From Deroplatys truncata (lineage: Eukaryota > Arthropoda > Insecta > Mantodea > Mantidae): 64,000 nucleotides of DNA. Within the stretch, counting starts at the first letter, position 1. The number at the start of each line of letters is the position of its first letter. This document shows, one piece after another, positions 54,490 through 64,000 of the stretch. The stretch spans positions 176,082,096 through 176,146,095 of the forward strand of contig CM060985.1 in the NCBI GenBank assembly GCA_030765065.1. The letters are read 5' to 3'. A program made the position numbers and the translations under genes. A model generated the notes under the pieces. The model did not search any database. It was not told the origin of the DNA and saw only the letters and a list, made by a program, of their open reading frames with translations.

Positions 54490-56165
54490 ACTTGTTGCTA
54501 GGTAACCGTTTTACCTGCCTCTATACGTGGCGGCAGATAGCAGCTTCGACACGTGTGCAAATAGACCTTAGTGCTAGGCAACTGTACCTCTGCTTCTATA
54601 CGTGACGGTAGTTGGCAGCTTCGACACTTGTTCCACAGAAGCCTTAGTGTCAGGCAACTGCACCTCTGCTTCTATACGTGACGCACAGGTGGTAGCTTCG
54701 ACACGTGTTCACAGATACCATGTTTCAGGCAACTGTACATGGCAGACAGATGTTAGTTTCAACACGTGGGAGGCCTTAGTGCGAGACAGCTGTATCTCTA
54801 CTTCTTTACATGACGAGCAAAGACAGCTTCGACGTGTATCCGCAGAGACCTTAGTGTCAGGAAACTGCACTTTTGCTTCTGTATGTGATGGACAGATGGC
54901 AGCTTCGACACGTGTTCGCCTTAGTGTTAAGCAACTGTACTTCTGCTTCTATATGAGGTGGACAAATGGTAGCTTCGACACGTGTCCACGGAGGCCTTAG
55001 CGCCAGGCAACTGTACTTCTATTTCTATATGAGACGGACAGATGGTAGCTTCGACACGTGTCCACGGAGGCCTTAGTGTCAGGCAACTACACCCCTGCTT
55101 CTATACGTGACGCACAGGTGGTAGCTTCGACACGTGTTCACAGATACCATGTTTCAAGCAACTGTACATGGGAGACAGATGTTAGTTTCAACACGTGTGA
55201 GGCCTTAGTGCGAGACAGGTGTATCTCTACTTCTTTACGTGACGGGCAAAGACAGCTTCGACGTGTATCCGCAAAGACCTTAGTGTCAGGAAACTGCACT
55301 TTTGCTTCTGTATGTGATGGACAGATGGCAGTTTCGACACGTGTTCGCCTTAGTGTTAAGCAACTGTACTTCTGCTTCTATACATGACGGGCAGATGGCA
55401 GCTTCGACGTGTGTCCACACAGACAGTGTGAGGCAACTGTACCTCTGCTTCTATTTGAGGTGGACAGATAGTAGCTTCGACACGTGTCCACGGACGCCTT
55501 AGCGCCAGGCAACTGTACTTCTATTTCTATATGAGACGGACAGATGGTAGCTTCGACACGTATCTCTACTTCTTTACGTGACGGGCAAAGACAGCTTCGA
55601 CGTGTATCCGCAAAGACCTTAGTGTCAGGAAACTGCACTTTTGCTTCTGTATGTGATGGACAGATGGCAGTTTCGACACGTGTTCGCCTTAGTGTTAAGC
55701 AACTGTACTTCTGCTTCTATACATGACGGGCAGATGGCAGCTTCGACGTGTGTCCACACAGACAGTGTGAGGCAACTGTACCTCTGCTTCTATATGAGGT
55801 GGACAGATAGTAGCTTCGACACGTGTCCACGGACGCCTTAGCGCCAGGCAACTGTACTTCTATTTCTATATGAGACGGACAGATGGTAGCTTCGACACGT
55901 GTCCACGGAGGCCTTAGCGCCAGGCAACTGTACTTCTATTTCTATATGAGACGGACAGATGGTAGCTTCGACACATATCCACGGAAGCCTTAGCGCCAGG
56001 CAACTGCACTTCTACTTCTATATGAGACGGACAGATGGTAGCTTCGACACGTGTCCACGGAGGCCTTAGCGCGAGACAACTGTACCTCTGCTTCTATATG
56101 AGACGGACAGATGGTAGCTTCGACATGTTTCCACAGACAACCGTGCGAGACAACTGCACGGAGTG
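54490..56165 (+). repeat. ~76-bp minisatellite array with higher-order duplications
   Basis: About 20 units of roughly 76 bp with the frame 'gacagatggtagcttcgaca', 'cgtgtccacggaggcctta', 'gcgccaggcaactgta', 'cttctatttctatatgag'. Many units contain the perfect palindrome GACACGTGTC (core CACGTG). Larger blocks repeat: about 55222-55560 recurs at 55561-55899 (offset 339 bp, nearly identical), and a block starting near 54681 recurs near 55110 (offset 429 bp, more diverged). Open frames of 60-132 codons here repeat the same peptide and are not genes. Confidence 0.9.
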
Positions 56166-56209
56166 CCGTCTAGACTGCCTCCGTGAATAGATGTCAAGAG
56201 TATTAGCTA

Positions 56210-56390
56210 TTTACATATATTTTCTATTTTATTATTATTTTAGTCTTAAGGTAGAGCTTTGGGACGTGGTACTAAATGTCGAATCCATTATTATCATGAT
56301 GACTGACAGAAACCACGAAAGACGTTAGTCAGATTAGTCGACCCGTGGGATTTGAACACGGGAGCTCCAGTATTTATGATTTTCTACTGA
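56210..56390 (-). repeat. Tail block following the minisatellite, with B-box-like motif
   Basis: 'cttaaggtagagctttggga' matches the block at 22677 that also follows minisatellite units. The minus strand has 'ctcccgtgttcaaatcccac', close to a tRNA T-arm/B box, then 'gggtcgactaatctgac'. Possibly the head of a reverse-oriented SINE. Confidence 0.45.
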
Positions 56391-56829
56391 AGAACTTCAA
56401 AGTGTATCACAGGTAAGAGACCCGAACAGTGCAGTATAGATTCATCCTAAAGTTGGATCAAGTGTGTTAAAGGAATTGGGGGCTATTATGTCTTTACGTT
56501 TGCTAATAAAACTCTCCCGCCCCCTTTCCAATCAATTTATAAAACCTTAAGCTGAATATTGCGCTCTAATGGTATGCCTATTCTCCATTCCTTCCCTTGC
56601 CTAATGGTTAGTCGTACGGAAAACGCTAACGAGCCATATCAGCCAGCTGGTGTTCTGGTAATTGCACCGTTTGGAATAAAACTGCTAAGAAGTTGCACGG
56701 GGAGAGAAGCTGTAGCATAGCAACCGACTGGCAGTGATGCTATTAAATAGTTCAGTAACCGCCTTCTATATATTCCGTATACTCAGTGTTTGGAAACTGA
56801 GTCAGTCACTAGGTTTTAGCTACATTTTT
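56391..56829. other. Stretch without a gene; CCAAT/TATA pair
   Basis: 'ccaatcaatttataaaacc' at about 56528-56546 has adjacent CCAAT-like and TATA-like motifs, but no downstream gene or LTR limits are visible. 56710-56745 resembles 43690-43740. Confidence 0.25.
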
Positions 56830-57960
56830 ACCTTCTCTACACATACACAGTTGTAGACAAGGTACTGCATTTCACCCAAAAATTCGATATTGAAATTTCT
56901 CTGGCAATACATTTTTTCAAACCACCTGTATTCCAAAAAAAGTTATTTTTACTATCTCTAGCATATACCTAGTAGATAGAGTAGTTATTGCATTCCACCC
57001 AAAAATTCAAGCGCCAGATTTCATCGAAAACACATGTTTTGAGTCCCCCAGAAAAGAAAGGAAAATAAAAGAATTTTAGAAAACGTCCGCGCAAGTGATG
57101 TGTGAACAGTTGAACCGAAAAAGAAATGTCAATAAATAAAAAACTTGGTGATAAAGTGTTCCAAAGAAGTGACAAGGAGATTTTTAAGAAAATCACCCAA
57201 CCCCAAACTATCTTTTACATACAATGTTTTCGAAATTACCGATCTTCGTAAAATGACAGGATTTTGTTTAAAATACCAAATGTTTAATTGATTTGGATGA
57301 AACATAAAACGTAAATCTCGAATTTCTTAGGAACAGCCTCCAAAATCCTTTTCATTCAAAGGAATTTTTTAGAATTTTGTATAAATCGTAAACTTTGTGG
57401 AATAGACACTACACAAGAAATTAGATCTGTTGATAATTTATTTAAAAAATCTTTTTCGTGGCATTAGCCATTTCCGAGGTATTGTTTGTTATTGGTTTGA
57501 ATTTTTCATTACTCCTGTAATTTTCAAGTGCTGTTGATATTCGGTTTTCTCCCGATGTCATAGAAGGAAAGTGGAATCTCTAGGCCAGGATACAGCGACT
57601 AGCTATTAAAGCATTTACTATCGATTCGGTTTCTTCTATTCCTCTCGTATCTATAATGAAATGTATAGTGAAACTATTTCTGCAAGGTTTTATCGGGATT
57701 AACTTAGCGTAGATAGGGAAATAAGCTTTCATAGGAAAAGTTTGTGGAAGGTGTATAAAAGTAAACGATAGTAGGTAGAGGATATCATGCGAATGTCTCA
57801 CATGAGATTTTTGGAATAGGGTTCTGTGTGTTTGTGTCTAAACAGATAACTCAAAATTGAAATTTTTGATAAATACTAAGTCTTTTATTTCAGTTCAGCA
57901 TCTCCGAAAGATACAACATGAAGATTTCCCCACTCAATATATTTTACAGAATCATTTGTC
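56830..57960 (+). repeat. Type C copies, forward, tandem pieces
   Basis: A first head at 56835-56940 ('accttctctacacatacac', 'caaaaattcgatattgaaat') is followed by a second head at 56950 ('actatctctagcatatacct') that continues to a tail at 57790 ('gtaggtagaggatatcatgc'). 57815-57960 begins a third, truncated piece ('gtgtgtttgtgtctaaacag'). The consecutive heads suggest insertion of one copy near the start of another. Confidence 0.6.
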
Positions 57961-59302
57961 GCTTCTAACCCCCTTCCTGGGCGTTGGACACGTTGCCAGC
58001 ACAGGAACACCCAGTGTCGTCATTCCTGACGTAGCTGTAGTAGAACGACATAAGCTCGTCTCCATGGCTACTACTGGCTGGCTTGCCTACGTCACCAATC
58101 GCAGCGCTCTCCTAGACCTATGAAGGAGCGTGAAGCTCCCGGGCAGGTAGAGACTGCAGTCATCCACGAGACGGAGCCAGCAGACTGCCAGAGCACCTAG
58201 CTCTGCTTTTGACTCTGGCGAGATTTTAGCGTATCTTGACCAAGGTTAATGTTTCGGCCGCTTTAAAAAGTTCTATCACGTGTTTTCGGTAACCAATTCA
58301 AAATTTACTTTTTTACTGTTGGTGCAAAACTCTTTAAATTCGCAGGGGAAACATTTTTTTAATGTGTGATTTTGTATTCATACTGCACTTGCAGCTTAAG
58401 AAAATAAAATACTTGTATCAGGAATTATTGTAAAACAGAGTGAACATTGTAGCGAAAGGTGAAAGAGAAAACACGAGAATCTTTGTACTTGAAGCGTGTT
58501 AACCTTAAGATTGCTAAAGAATTGCTAAGATTGTTAAAGTAAGTCTATCTATATAAACAGTTACTATATTTGTATGAATATTTTAAAGCTAACTTCTACA
58601 CAAATCCAAACCTCTGGGCTAAGAGGATACTGTAGTGGATCAATCTGAGCGCTGGGGATTGCGTCAGATGTGGTAACCGAGCAGAAAGTGTTGAAAAGCG
58701 GTTACCTCAACAAGGGCTTGCTCATGAATGCAAAGTCAGCATTTGCGAAAGTATTTATACCGCGGGTGGTCTGTCACGGGTGTCGTCTAACGTACGTGGT
58801 CTATCACACGACGTCCGTCTGACATCCACCCTCGGCCGAAGACCATAAACTGATACGGGGTGCCTCATACAACCCCCGCCCTAACGAGCCACCAGTGCTT
58901 CCATCTCGTCAGCAGTTATCTAGGTAAGAATGCTTCAACACTAAGTTCTGTTTTCACGGGCTTCACCCCGTCTAAGTTGCCCGACTGCGGGCCTTATGTA
59001 ATTACGCTAAAAGCAAATACAACTTATTGGGTCTATGCATCCCCTGTGCATTAATTAGCTACCCCTGTCCTGGAACGCCACCCTGGCCTACCAACCATCC
59101 TGGTACCGAAGCATCCCCCTACCTCTGAGCTATCACCCCTAATGTAAACAACTACTGCGGGTAACCACCCCGGTAGGAGTGTTACAATATTTCAAGTGTG
59201 GTAGGTGAATGGGCCAAGCAGCTCCATTACATATATATGTACTGTGTAATTGCAAGTCAATAAGTTCTGTAATGCATTACAAAAAGTCACCGGTATATAA
59301 AG
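57961..59302. other. GC-richer stretch without a recognised gene
   Basis: 57975-58240 is GC-rich with small open frames of no recognisable family. 58600-59170 is also less AT-rich, with repeated 'ggtggtctgtcacgg'/'cgtggtctatcacac'. 'ctaggtaagaat' at about 58919 resembles a splice donor, but no exon can be supported. The proximity to the tRNA-derived sequence at 59303 would fit a degraded LTR. Confidence 0.25.
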
Positions 59303-59363
59303 TGGTAGCAGAGCGTGGTTTCGTTCCACGGGCTTCTGGGTTATGGGCCCAGCACGCTTCCAA
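59303..59363 (-). tRNA. Initiator tRNA-Met fragment with CCA (pseudo-tRNA)
   Basis: The minus strand reads 'ggaagcgtgctgggcccata', 'acccagaagcccgtggaac', 'gaaaccacgctctgctacca'. This matches eukaryotic initiator tRNA-Met from the end of the D arm through the anticodon arm (CTGGG-CCCATAA-CCCAG, anticodon CAT with the initiator-type C33), T arm and acceptor strand, plus a genomic CCA. The 5' acceptor strand and D stem are absent, so it is not a functional gene. The encoded CCA means the sequence came from a mature tRNA by reverse transcription. It may be a truncated retropseudogene, or an over-long primer-binding site of an LTR element that uses this tRNA. Confidence 0.7.
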
Positions 59364-59374
59364 CGCTTTTAGTA

Positions 59375-60064
59375 AAATGAAAACTGTCGAAAATATTTCC
59401 ATGTAAAGCGTAATACCAAGTTTGGTATTTAAGCAAATTTTCATTTTATACTGATGCTGTTCACACACATAAATGGACCTTTTTGTAAAAATAGTTTTTG
59501 AGTTCAGGGGACCTCAAAACATGTATTTCTAATGAAATCTCAAAATCAAATTTTTGTGTGGAATACAGTAGTTACTTCCCCTTTCCTACTATAGGTAGGT
59601 GGTAGAGAAAGTAAAATTCGGGCCAATAACAATGAATATCTCGAAAATGGTTAGTGCCACAGAAAATTATTTGCTTTAATTACGATGCTTCACGAGATCT
59701 ACAAAATTTAATAAATCATCATTTTTATATATCTTAAAGTTTACCAATTATGCAAAAGTAGTTCAGAATGAGGATACCTTCAAATGCTATTTGCAGAAAA
59801 TTCAAGATAAATATTTTATTTGCATTCAAATATCTTGAACATAAACTTTTTAATCAAAGTCGTCAGAGCGACTTAAAAAATAGAAAGACCAAATTCGGTA
59901 TTTAACTGACTTTCCCTTTTTTTATTTAACCTGTTCACATACAAGCACACATGGGCCTTCTTCAGAAGTGCTATTTTGGATTCATGGGGCCTCAAAACGT
60001 GCATTACTGTTAAAATCTTGACAACGAAATTTTGGTTGTATTGCAGTATTTGTATTTAGTACAG
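59375..60064 (-). repeat. Type B/C pieces, reverse
   Basis: 59375-59620 runs from 'gaaaatatttccatgtaaag' to 'gtggtagagaaagtaaaa', i.e. the 5' third of a copy in reverse. 59622-60064 is a second piece ('caataacaatgaatatctcg', 'ctcaaaacgtgcattact') without the terminal motif. Both are diverged. Confidence 0.6.
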
Positions 60065-60516
60065 GTACATACGGATAGAAGGGCCGCCACAATTGGAGCA
60101 AAGCACCGCATGCTTGCTTCCGGCCCTTTGTGCTTATACTGTGGGAAGGAAGGGCGAGGTGAGAGAACCGAAGGGCTACTAGATGCGGATGACGAGTGCG
60201 GAAGTATATGGGGGATCCCTAACGTTTTCAGTTCGAAGCCCATCTACAAGCCACTAACTATAGGGGATCTACTAGAAGGGGCATCCAGCCAGACGCGGGT
60301 CATAAATGGTCATCCCCACCACCAGCCGCGAAACGCCTGGCCCTATAAGATGATAATGAAGGAAATTATGTGTATAGGAACTGAGGTAAGGGGATTCTTG
60401 GTAGAAGATTCGCCTACCTACCCGGTGAAACCACGAAAAACCCATGGGGCAGCGTGGGCGGTCACCGGAGATTGACCCGAATGCGCGGCCCCACTTCGCT
60501 CGGTCAGTGGAGAAAG
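60065..60516 (-). mobile_element. SINE family S1, reverse copy
   Basis: The minus strand opens near 60516 with 'tgaccgagcgaagtggggcc', 'gcgcattcgggtcaatctcc', 'cacgctgccccatgggtttt' and 'tcgtggtttcaccgggtagg'. It ends with 'ctgaaaacgttagggatccc'. Colinear with 45765-46270. The 147- and 154-codon frames crossing it are incidental. Confidence 0.7.
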
Positions 60517-61090
60517 AAAATATGCAACTTACTGTACCTATGCTTCTTTGAAGGGGAGGGTTTAATCCTTTGTTTGGAATTTCCTTCAGGGGGAATGTAT
60601 AAACGTGAGAGAATAGAATATTTATGAACCATAACGTTCCATTTCCACACTTTGATAGATGTTGGCTACATACACTGTCGGAAGAAGAAAAACATAAAAC
60701 ACAGAGCGACATTCGGATTTGATGCGGACAATACATCCTCTGCGTAGTCTCTTTTTCTTCTTTTCTTTATTTTCCCCCTACGATGTGGATGCACAATTCA
60801 CAGGTTGTCACTGGTGAAAGAATCGCCGCAGTAAAACTGCAATTTTAAACACTGTTATGTTCATAATGCCCATCAAAATATATCGCCGGTTATTCCATTT
60901 TATTACGTTCTGTCACTATGACAATTACTTTACCCTTTGTGTCACCTCCACATGTCTAAAACAAAAACAGCAAACCCGTGCGGCAGCACATCGCATCATT
61001 ACAAATACCCTTAAACGCTAAACAGTGATTTTTTCAGTGTTCTATAGAAAATTGCAATTTTTCATTTCAGCTTTTCGTTTCTCGGCTTTT
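60517..61090. other. Stretch without a recognised gene
   Basis: No credible frame and no repeat recognised. Confidence 0.3.
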
Positions 61091-62706
61091 ATTGGTTTCT
61101 CTACTAACCAAATATAGTAAGTAGAGGAAGTATTGCATTCCACATAACAATTTGTTACCGAGATTTCTAGCCTCTGTAAAAGAAAAGCTGATCACATGAA
61201 CTTCTCTAACCTCTTGGGTATACAAATTGTTGTTACAGAAAGTCAATTCCCTATCTGCTTCATTTTAACTAAGACAAACCTTTACGGAAATACCTAACAA
61301 AGAAAACACAAAAATTTTGGGAAAAAAGATCTTTATATCTCTATATAGTTTCCTTTCAGCTCGATACATTTTCCCAGCGATGTTCAAACGCTTCGACACC
61401 CTGTTTATAGTGAGAACAGTGGAGTTCTGCAAAATAGCCATCAACTGCAAACTCTACCTCTTCATTGTTGGCAAATCTTTTAACACGAAGCCATTTCTTC
61501 AACTTTGGAAACAGAAAATAATCAGCGAGGACTAAGTCTGGCGAATAGGGTGCTTGAGGAAGCAATTCGAACTTTAACTCATTGATTTTGGCCATGGAGA
61601 TAATGGATGTGTGAACTGGTGCATTGCCGTGATGAAATAGAACTTTATTTTTCGCTAAATACGGACATGTTTGCTTAATTTCATCATTCAAACGCTACAA
61701 TAAGTTTGTATAACACTCGCCATTGATTGGCATTTTTGGAGCCAATTCTCCCCTTTTAATCCACCCTTTTGACGTTCCTTCGTCTCAGATGTGAAGTGAT
61801 GGACTCGTGTTTCATCCAGGGTTATGAATGGACGCAAAGAGTCGGCTTTGTTGTAGCAAAACATCGCCAAACACTCGACTGAAACATCCTCACGACTCTG
61901 CTTTTGTTCCATTGTGAGCAAACGCGGGACCAATTTTGCGCAAAGCTTTCTCATGTGTAAAGTTTCAGTTAGTATGCGATGTACAGCACTTTTTGAAATA
62001 CCTACAATGTGTGCTAGCTCGCGCACATTCAGTTGACAGCCATCGAATATCATTTTGTGGATTTTATTCACAATTTCTGGCGTGGTCACCTCATTTGGTC
62101 GACTACTGCGATATTCGTCCTGGCAGCTCGTACGCCCTCGCTTAAACTCTGCCCCCAATATTTTACTGTTGTAAACGAAGGAGCAGACTCCCCCAGAGCA
62201 GAATCTAGCTCAGCTTTAATATTAGTTGGGCTAAGACCTTTCAAATGAAAGTATTGTATCACATAACGATGACCAGTTTTATCTTTGTTCAATATTAATG
62301 GCTGCCAAACAATTACTAAACAACGTAGCATCGTCAAACTTCAAATTTAAGCCTTATAAGATTGGTACATTTTACCACCGTCATATTTTTGAAGCAACCA
62401 TCACTATCTATACCTCAGGTCGGGTTTTTATGGGGCTGCCGTCGGAGAAAGAGAACAGCGATAGTCAAATGTTTAAAAACTGGACGCAATACGCTGACCT
62501 TAAAGTTTCCATTAAATTCCGAGAAACAACTGTAAAAGACAAAGTTATGAACAATTGTAATCATTAAAAGCCGAACTCTCGGAAATGGCTGATGCCAAAG
62601 AAAGGATATTGGAAATAAATAGTGCGTTTTAAATAGATCTATATTTCTTGTTTAATACGTTTTCGTCTCTTCCTTAACGTTTACCAGTTATACAAGATTA
62701 TACGTA
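61091..62706 (-). repeat. Type B pieces around a mariner
   Basis: 61091-61170 is a forward head ('gtttctctactaacc', 'ccacataacaatttgttacc'). 61180-61290 is a B start in reverse ('gctgatcacatgaacttctc', 'ctaagacaaacctttacgga'). 62445-62706 resumes B in reverse ('gaacagcgatagtcaaatgt', 'gtttaccagttatacaagat') and is cut by the transposon at 62707. The reverse pieces flank the mariner and read as one copy when it is removed. Confidence 0.6.
61338..62300 (-). pseudogene. Mariner transposase (DD34D), disrupted
   Basis: Minus strand: VIQYFHLKGLSPTNIKAELD, SAPSFTTVKYWG, FKRGRTSCQDEYRSSRPNEV, VRELAHIVGISKSAVHRILT, LVPRLLTMEQKQSREDVSVE, FITLDETRVHHFTSETKE (first Asp), then a frameshift and a shortened middle. 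The catalytic core resumes NDEIKQTCPYLAKNKVLFHH with GNAPVHTS where DNAPxHTS is expected, so the second catalytic Asp is Gly. It continues ELLPQAPYSPDLVLADYFLF (third Asp), HYKQGVEAFEHRWEN and, in another frame, a C-terminal end near 61338. Several frameshifts. I could not define its terminal repeats. Confidence 0.8.
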
Positions 62707-63965
62707 GGGTTGTTCTATGGTAACAATATCAGACGAGCACAGTAGCTCTGCGCTGAAACATGTGAAACCGAATGAAAGTTCAGCAGTATGAGTGTATCAC
62801 TGTCTTTGCTCGGTTGTGTGCTCTTGTTGTTGCTGTATCAAATGGCGTCAAAAATAGGACTATTATGATATGGGTACATCATTAGCCTTTCCGATGCAAA
62901 ATACTTGTATTCTAAGATTGTTAGAGGCGTGGTTTTACCATATCCAAGAAAGCGATCTCTTGTGCGCCCACAAAAAGGTAAGGCCACAACAGGACTTATC
63001 CCAAAGGGCAAGAAACAGTGAAATCCACAACCGGCCGCCAGTCGCGCCCCGGATATAATTTGGATGGTAAAGGCCCATGTCTCTGAACCAAATACTGCAA
63101 CTCAGCTGGCCATTGTACTGCAGTTAGGGATCTATTTTACTACTGCGAACACCATAATCAACCAGGATTTGAACCTAGAAAAGTGCCATAAGAGCCGGGG
63201 GTATAAGCTGTTGCCAGAACGTGCCACTAACAGCAGAAAGCTGTATGAACGACACCTAGCTGGTGGAAAGTGGATGTTTGTTGTGTTTTAAATGAGGCAT
63301 ATGTTTATCTAAGTGACTGCAACAAACCCTGAACCATATATTACCGATCAAGGGGAGAAAGAAGGTTTGAAAGTTGGTACAAGGAAACTAATGAAACTAT
63401 CCCAAATGGTTTCATGGTAATAGCAAGGTACAGTTACAATGGCAAATTAACCACTGGTTGTGTACATAAAGATGTGAAAAACAACTCGGTATATTATCAC
63501 ACTAACGTCCTGATACCAGTTTTCCAAACAGAAACCCCTGATTTCTATAGTACAGATGTAAATAAAGTCTGGTTGCATCAGGATAAGGCATCAAGCCATA
63601 CGTCTGCTTCAACCTACACATTTTTGGAGAACATAGAGAAATGGGAATACATTCTATACCTTTCAGCGACATCCGTGTTAAGTCATCTGATACATCACCC
63701 ATGGAGTTTTGTGCATTTGGGTTACTGAAAAGAGCCCTTGAAAGCAGACGGCCGCGAACTTTGGATGATCTCTGGAAAGCTGTCCGGAGGAATGGAATAA
63801 ATTGGACGTCCCTATATTTCGTAGCAGTTTGCTCCAGTGGAAGCTGTGCTGCAGATTGATAGCTAAAGCTAAACGCTGCCAGATAGAATATCACAGCTGG
63901 TGGAGGCGTGGCTTTTTATAAGGTAAGGGGTTTTTAAATTTGTTACCATAGATTGTGAACAACCA
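62707..63965 (+). mobile_element. DD41D-like Tc1/mariner element with inverted ends
   Basis: Inverted ends: left GGGTTGTTC-TATGGTAACAA (62707-62728), right in reverse GGTTGTTC then TATGGTAACAA (ends about 63965), with a short extra segment between the two blocks on the right. A TA precedes the left end. It interrupts a type B repeat on its left; I see no continuation of B on the right. Length about 1.26 kb. Confidence 0.75.
62900..63890 (+). pseudogene. Transposase of the DD41D-like element, disrupted
   Basis: Recognisable in several frames: VRPQKGKATTGLIPKGKKQ, IINQDLNLEKCHKSRGYKLL, KLYERHLAGGKWMFVV, LNEAYVYLSDCNKP (first catalytic Asp replaced by Asn), MVIARYSYNGKLTT, NSVYYHTNVLIPVFQTE, VWLHQDKASSHTSASTYTFL (second Asp), MGIHSIPFSDIRVKSSDTSP, then MEFCAFGLLKRALESRRPRT and LLQWKLCCRLIAKAK. 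Taking the acidic residue in SPMEF as the third position gives about 41 residues of spacing, as in the DD41D (rosa) group; that assignment is inference. At least four frame breaks. Confidence 0.75.
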
Positions 63966-64000
63966 TCTGTAATAAGTCTCTCCGAGTAAAAAGGATTTCA

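Noticed and set aside
54602-55841. Open frames of 60-132 codons as a repeat-protein gene
   Set aside because: They are translations of the 76-bp minisatellite. 76 is not a multiple of three, so frames stop or shift, and the same peptide recurs with the duplications.
58860-59054. Exon ending at the donor-like GTAAGA near 58919
   Set aside because: No acceptor with a pyrimidine tract, no recognisable protein, and the frame continues through the donor.
60032-60736. 147- and 154-codon overlapping frames as genes
   Set aside because: They lie inside the reverse S1 SINE and read through its boundary.

Overview
The window looks like intergenic or intronic DNA from a large, AT-rich arthropod (probably insect) genome. 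The reasons are several mariner/Tc1 transposons of insect type, a Penelope-like (GIY-YIG) fragment, several non-LTR retrotransposon remnants, tRNA-headed SINEs, many microsatellites, no operons or bacterial ribosome-binding sites, and coding capacity almost wholly confined to broken transposon genes. I cannot name the species. I see no complete host gene. The only host-like coding signal is one candidate 61-bp exon (9484-9544) that reads as a WD40 repeat and has matching splice signals.

The dominant component is one dispersed, non-coding repeat family, about 0.85-0.9 kb when complete, in three diverged types (A, B, C here). By eye it covers close to a third of the window. Complete copies begin ACTTTCTCTACT, carry an internal (GT)n tract, have the inverted copy AGTAGAGAAAGT about 22 bp before the 3' end, and finish with a small hairpin (ATGTG...CACAT) and CAGA, next to a run of T. 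This architecture resembles Helentron-associated non-autonomous elements (HINE/DINE-1 type). Type A copies often sit inside type B copies, and SINEs and mariners sit inside both.

Layout. 0-9 kb: family copies, a Penelope-like GIY-YIG fragment folded into a 150-bp-arm palindrome, a non-LTR RT remnant and a SINE. 9-10.5 kb: WD40-like exon and unrecognised DNA. 10.5-20.5 kb: family copies, five SINE insertions, two transposase fossils, an (AGT)n tract. 21-26 kb: minisatellite pieces, LTR-like promoter stretches, a B copy split by an A copy. 26.5-30 kb: a second Penelope-like fragment, a Tc1 element with an internal duplication, a mariner. 31-41.3 kb: a non-LTR element split by an A copy, another Tc1-like element, a three-level nest (RT fossil, A element, near-intact mariner), and a transposase fossil split by a retrotransposon with an 11-bp target duplication. 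41.5-43 kb: a gag-like fragment between long inverted repeats. 44-45 kb: a 36-bp minisatellite with one strand open for 260 codons. 45-52 kb: SINEs, a composite B/A/SINE copy, two more mariner-type elements. 54.5-56.4 kb: a 76-bp minisatellite array with higher-order duplications. 57-64 kb: family copies, a piece of initiator tRNA-Met with CCA, a SINE, a mariner and a DD41D-like transposon.

No gene set here works together as a pathway. The biology is transposition history. The nests give relative ages: the RT fossils and the transposase fossil at 39.5 kb are old, the A elements inserted into some of them, and the mariner at 37.0 kb is later than the A copy it split.
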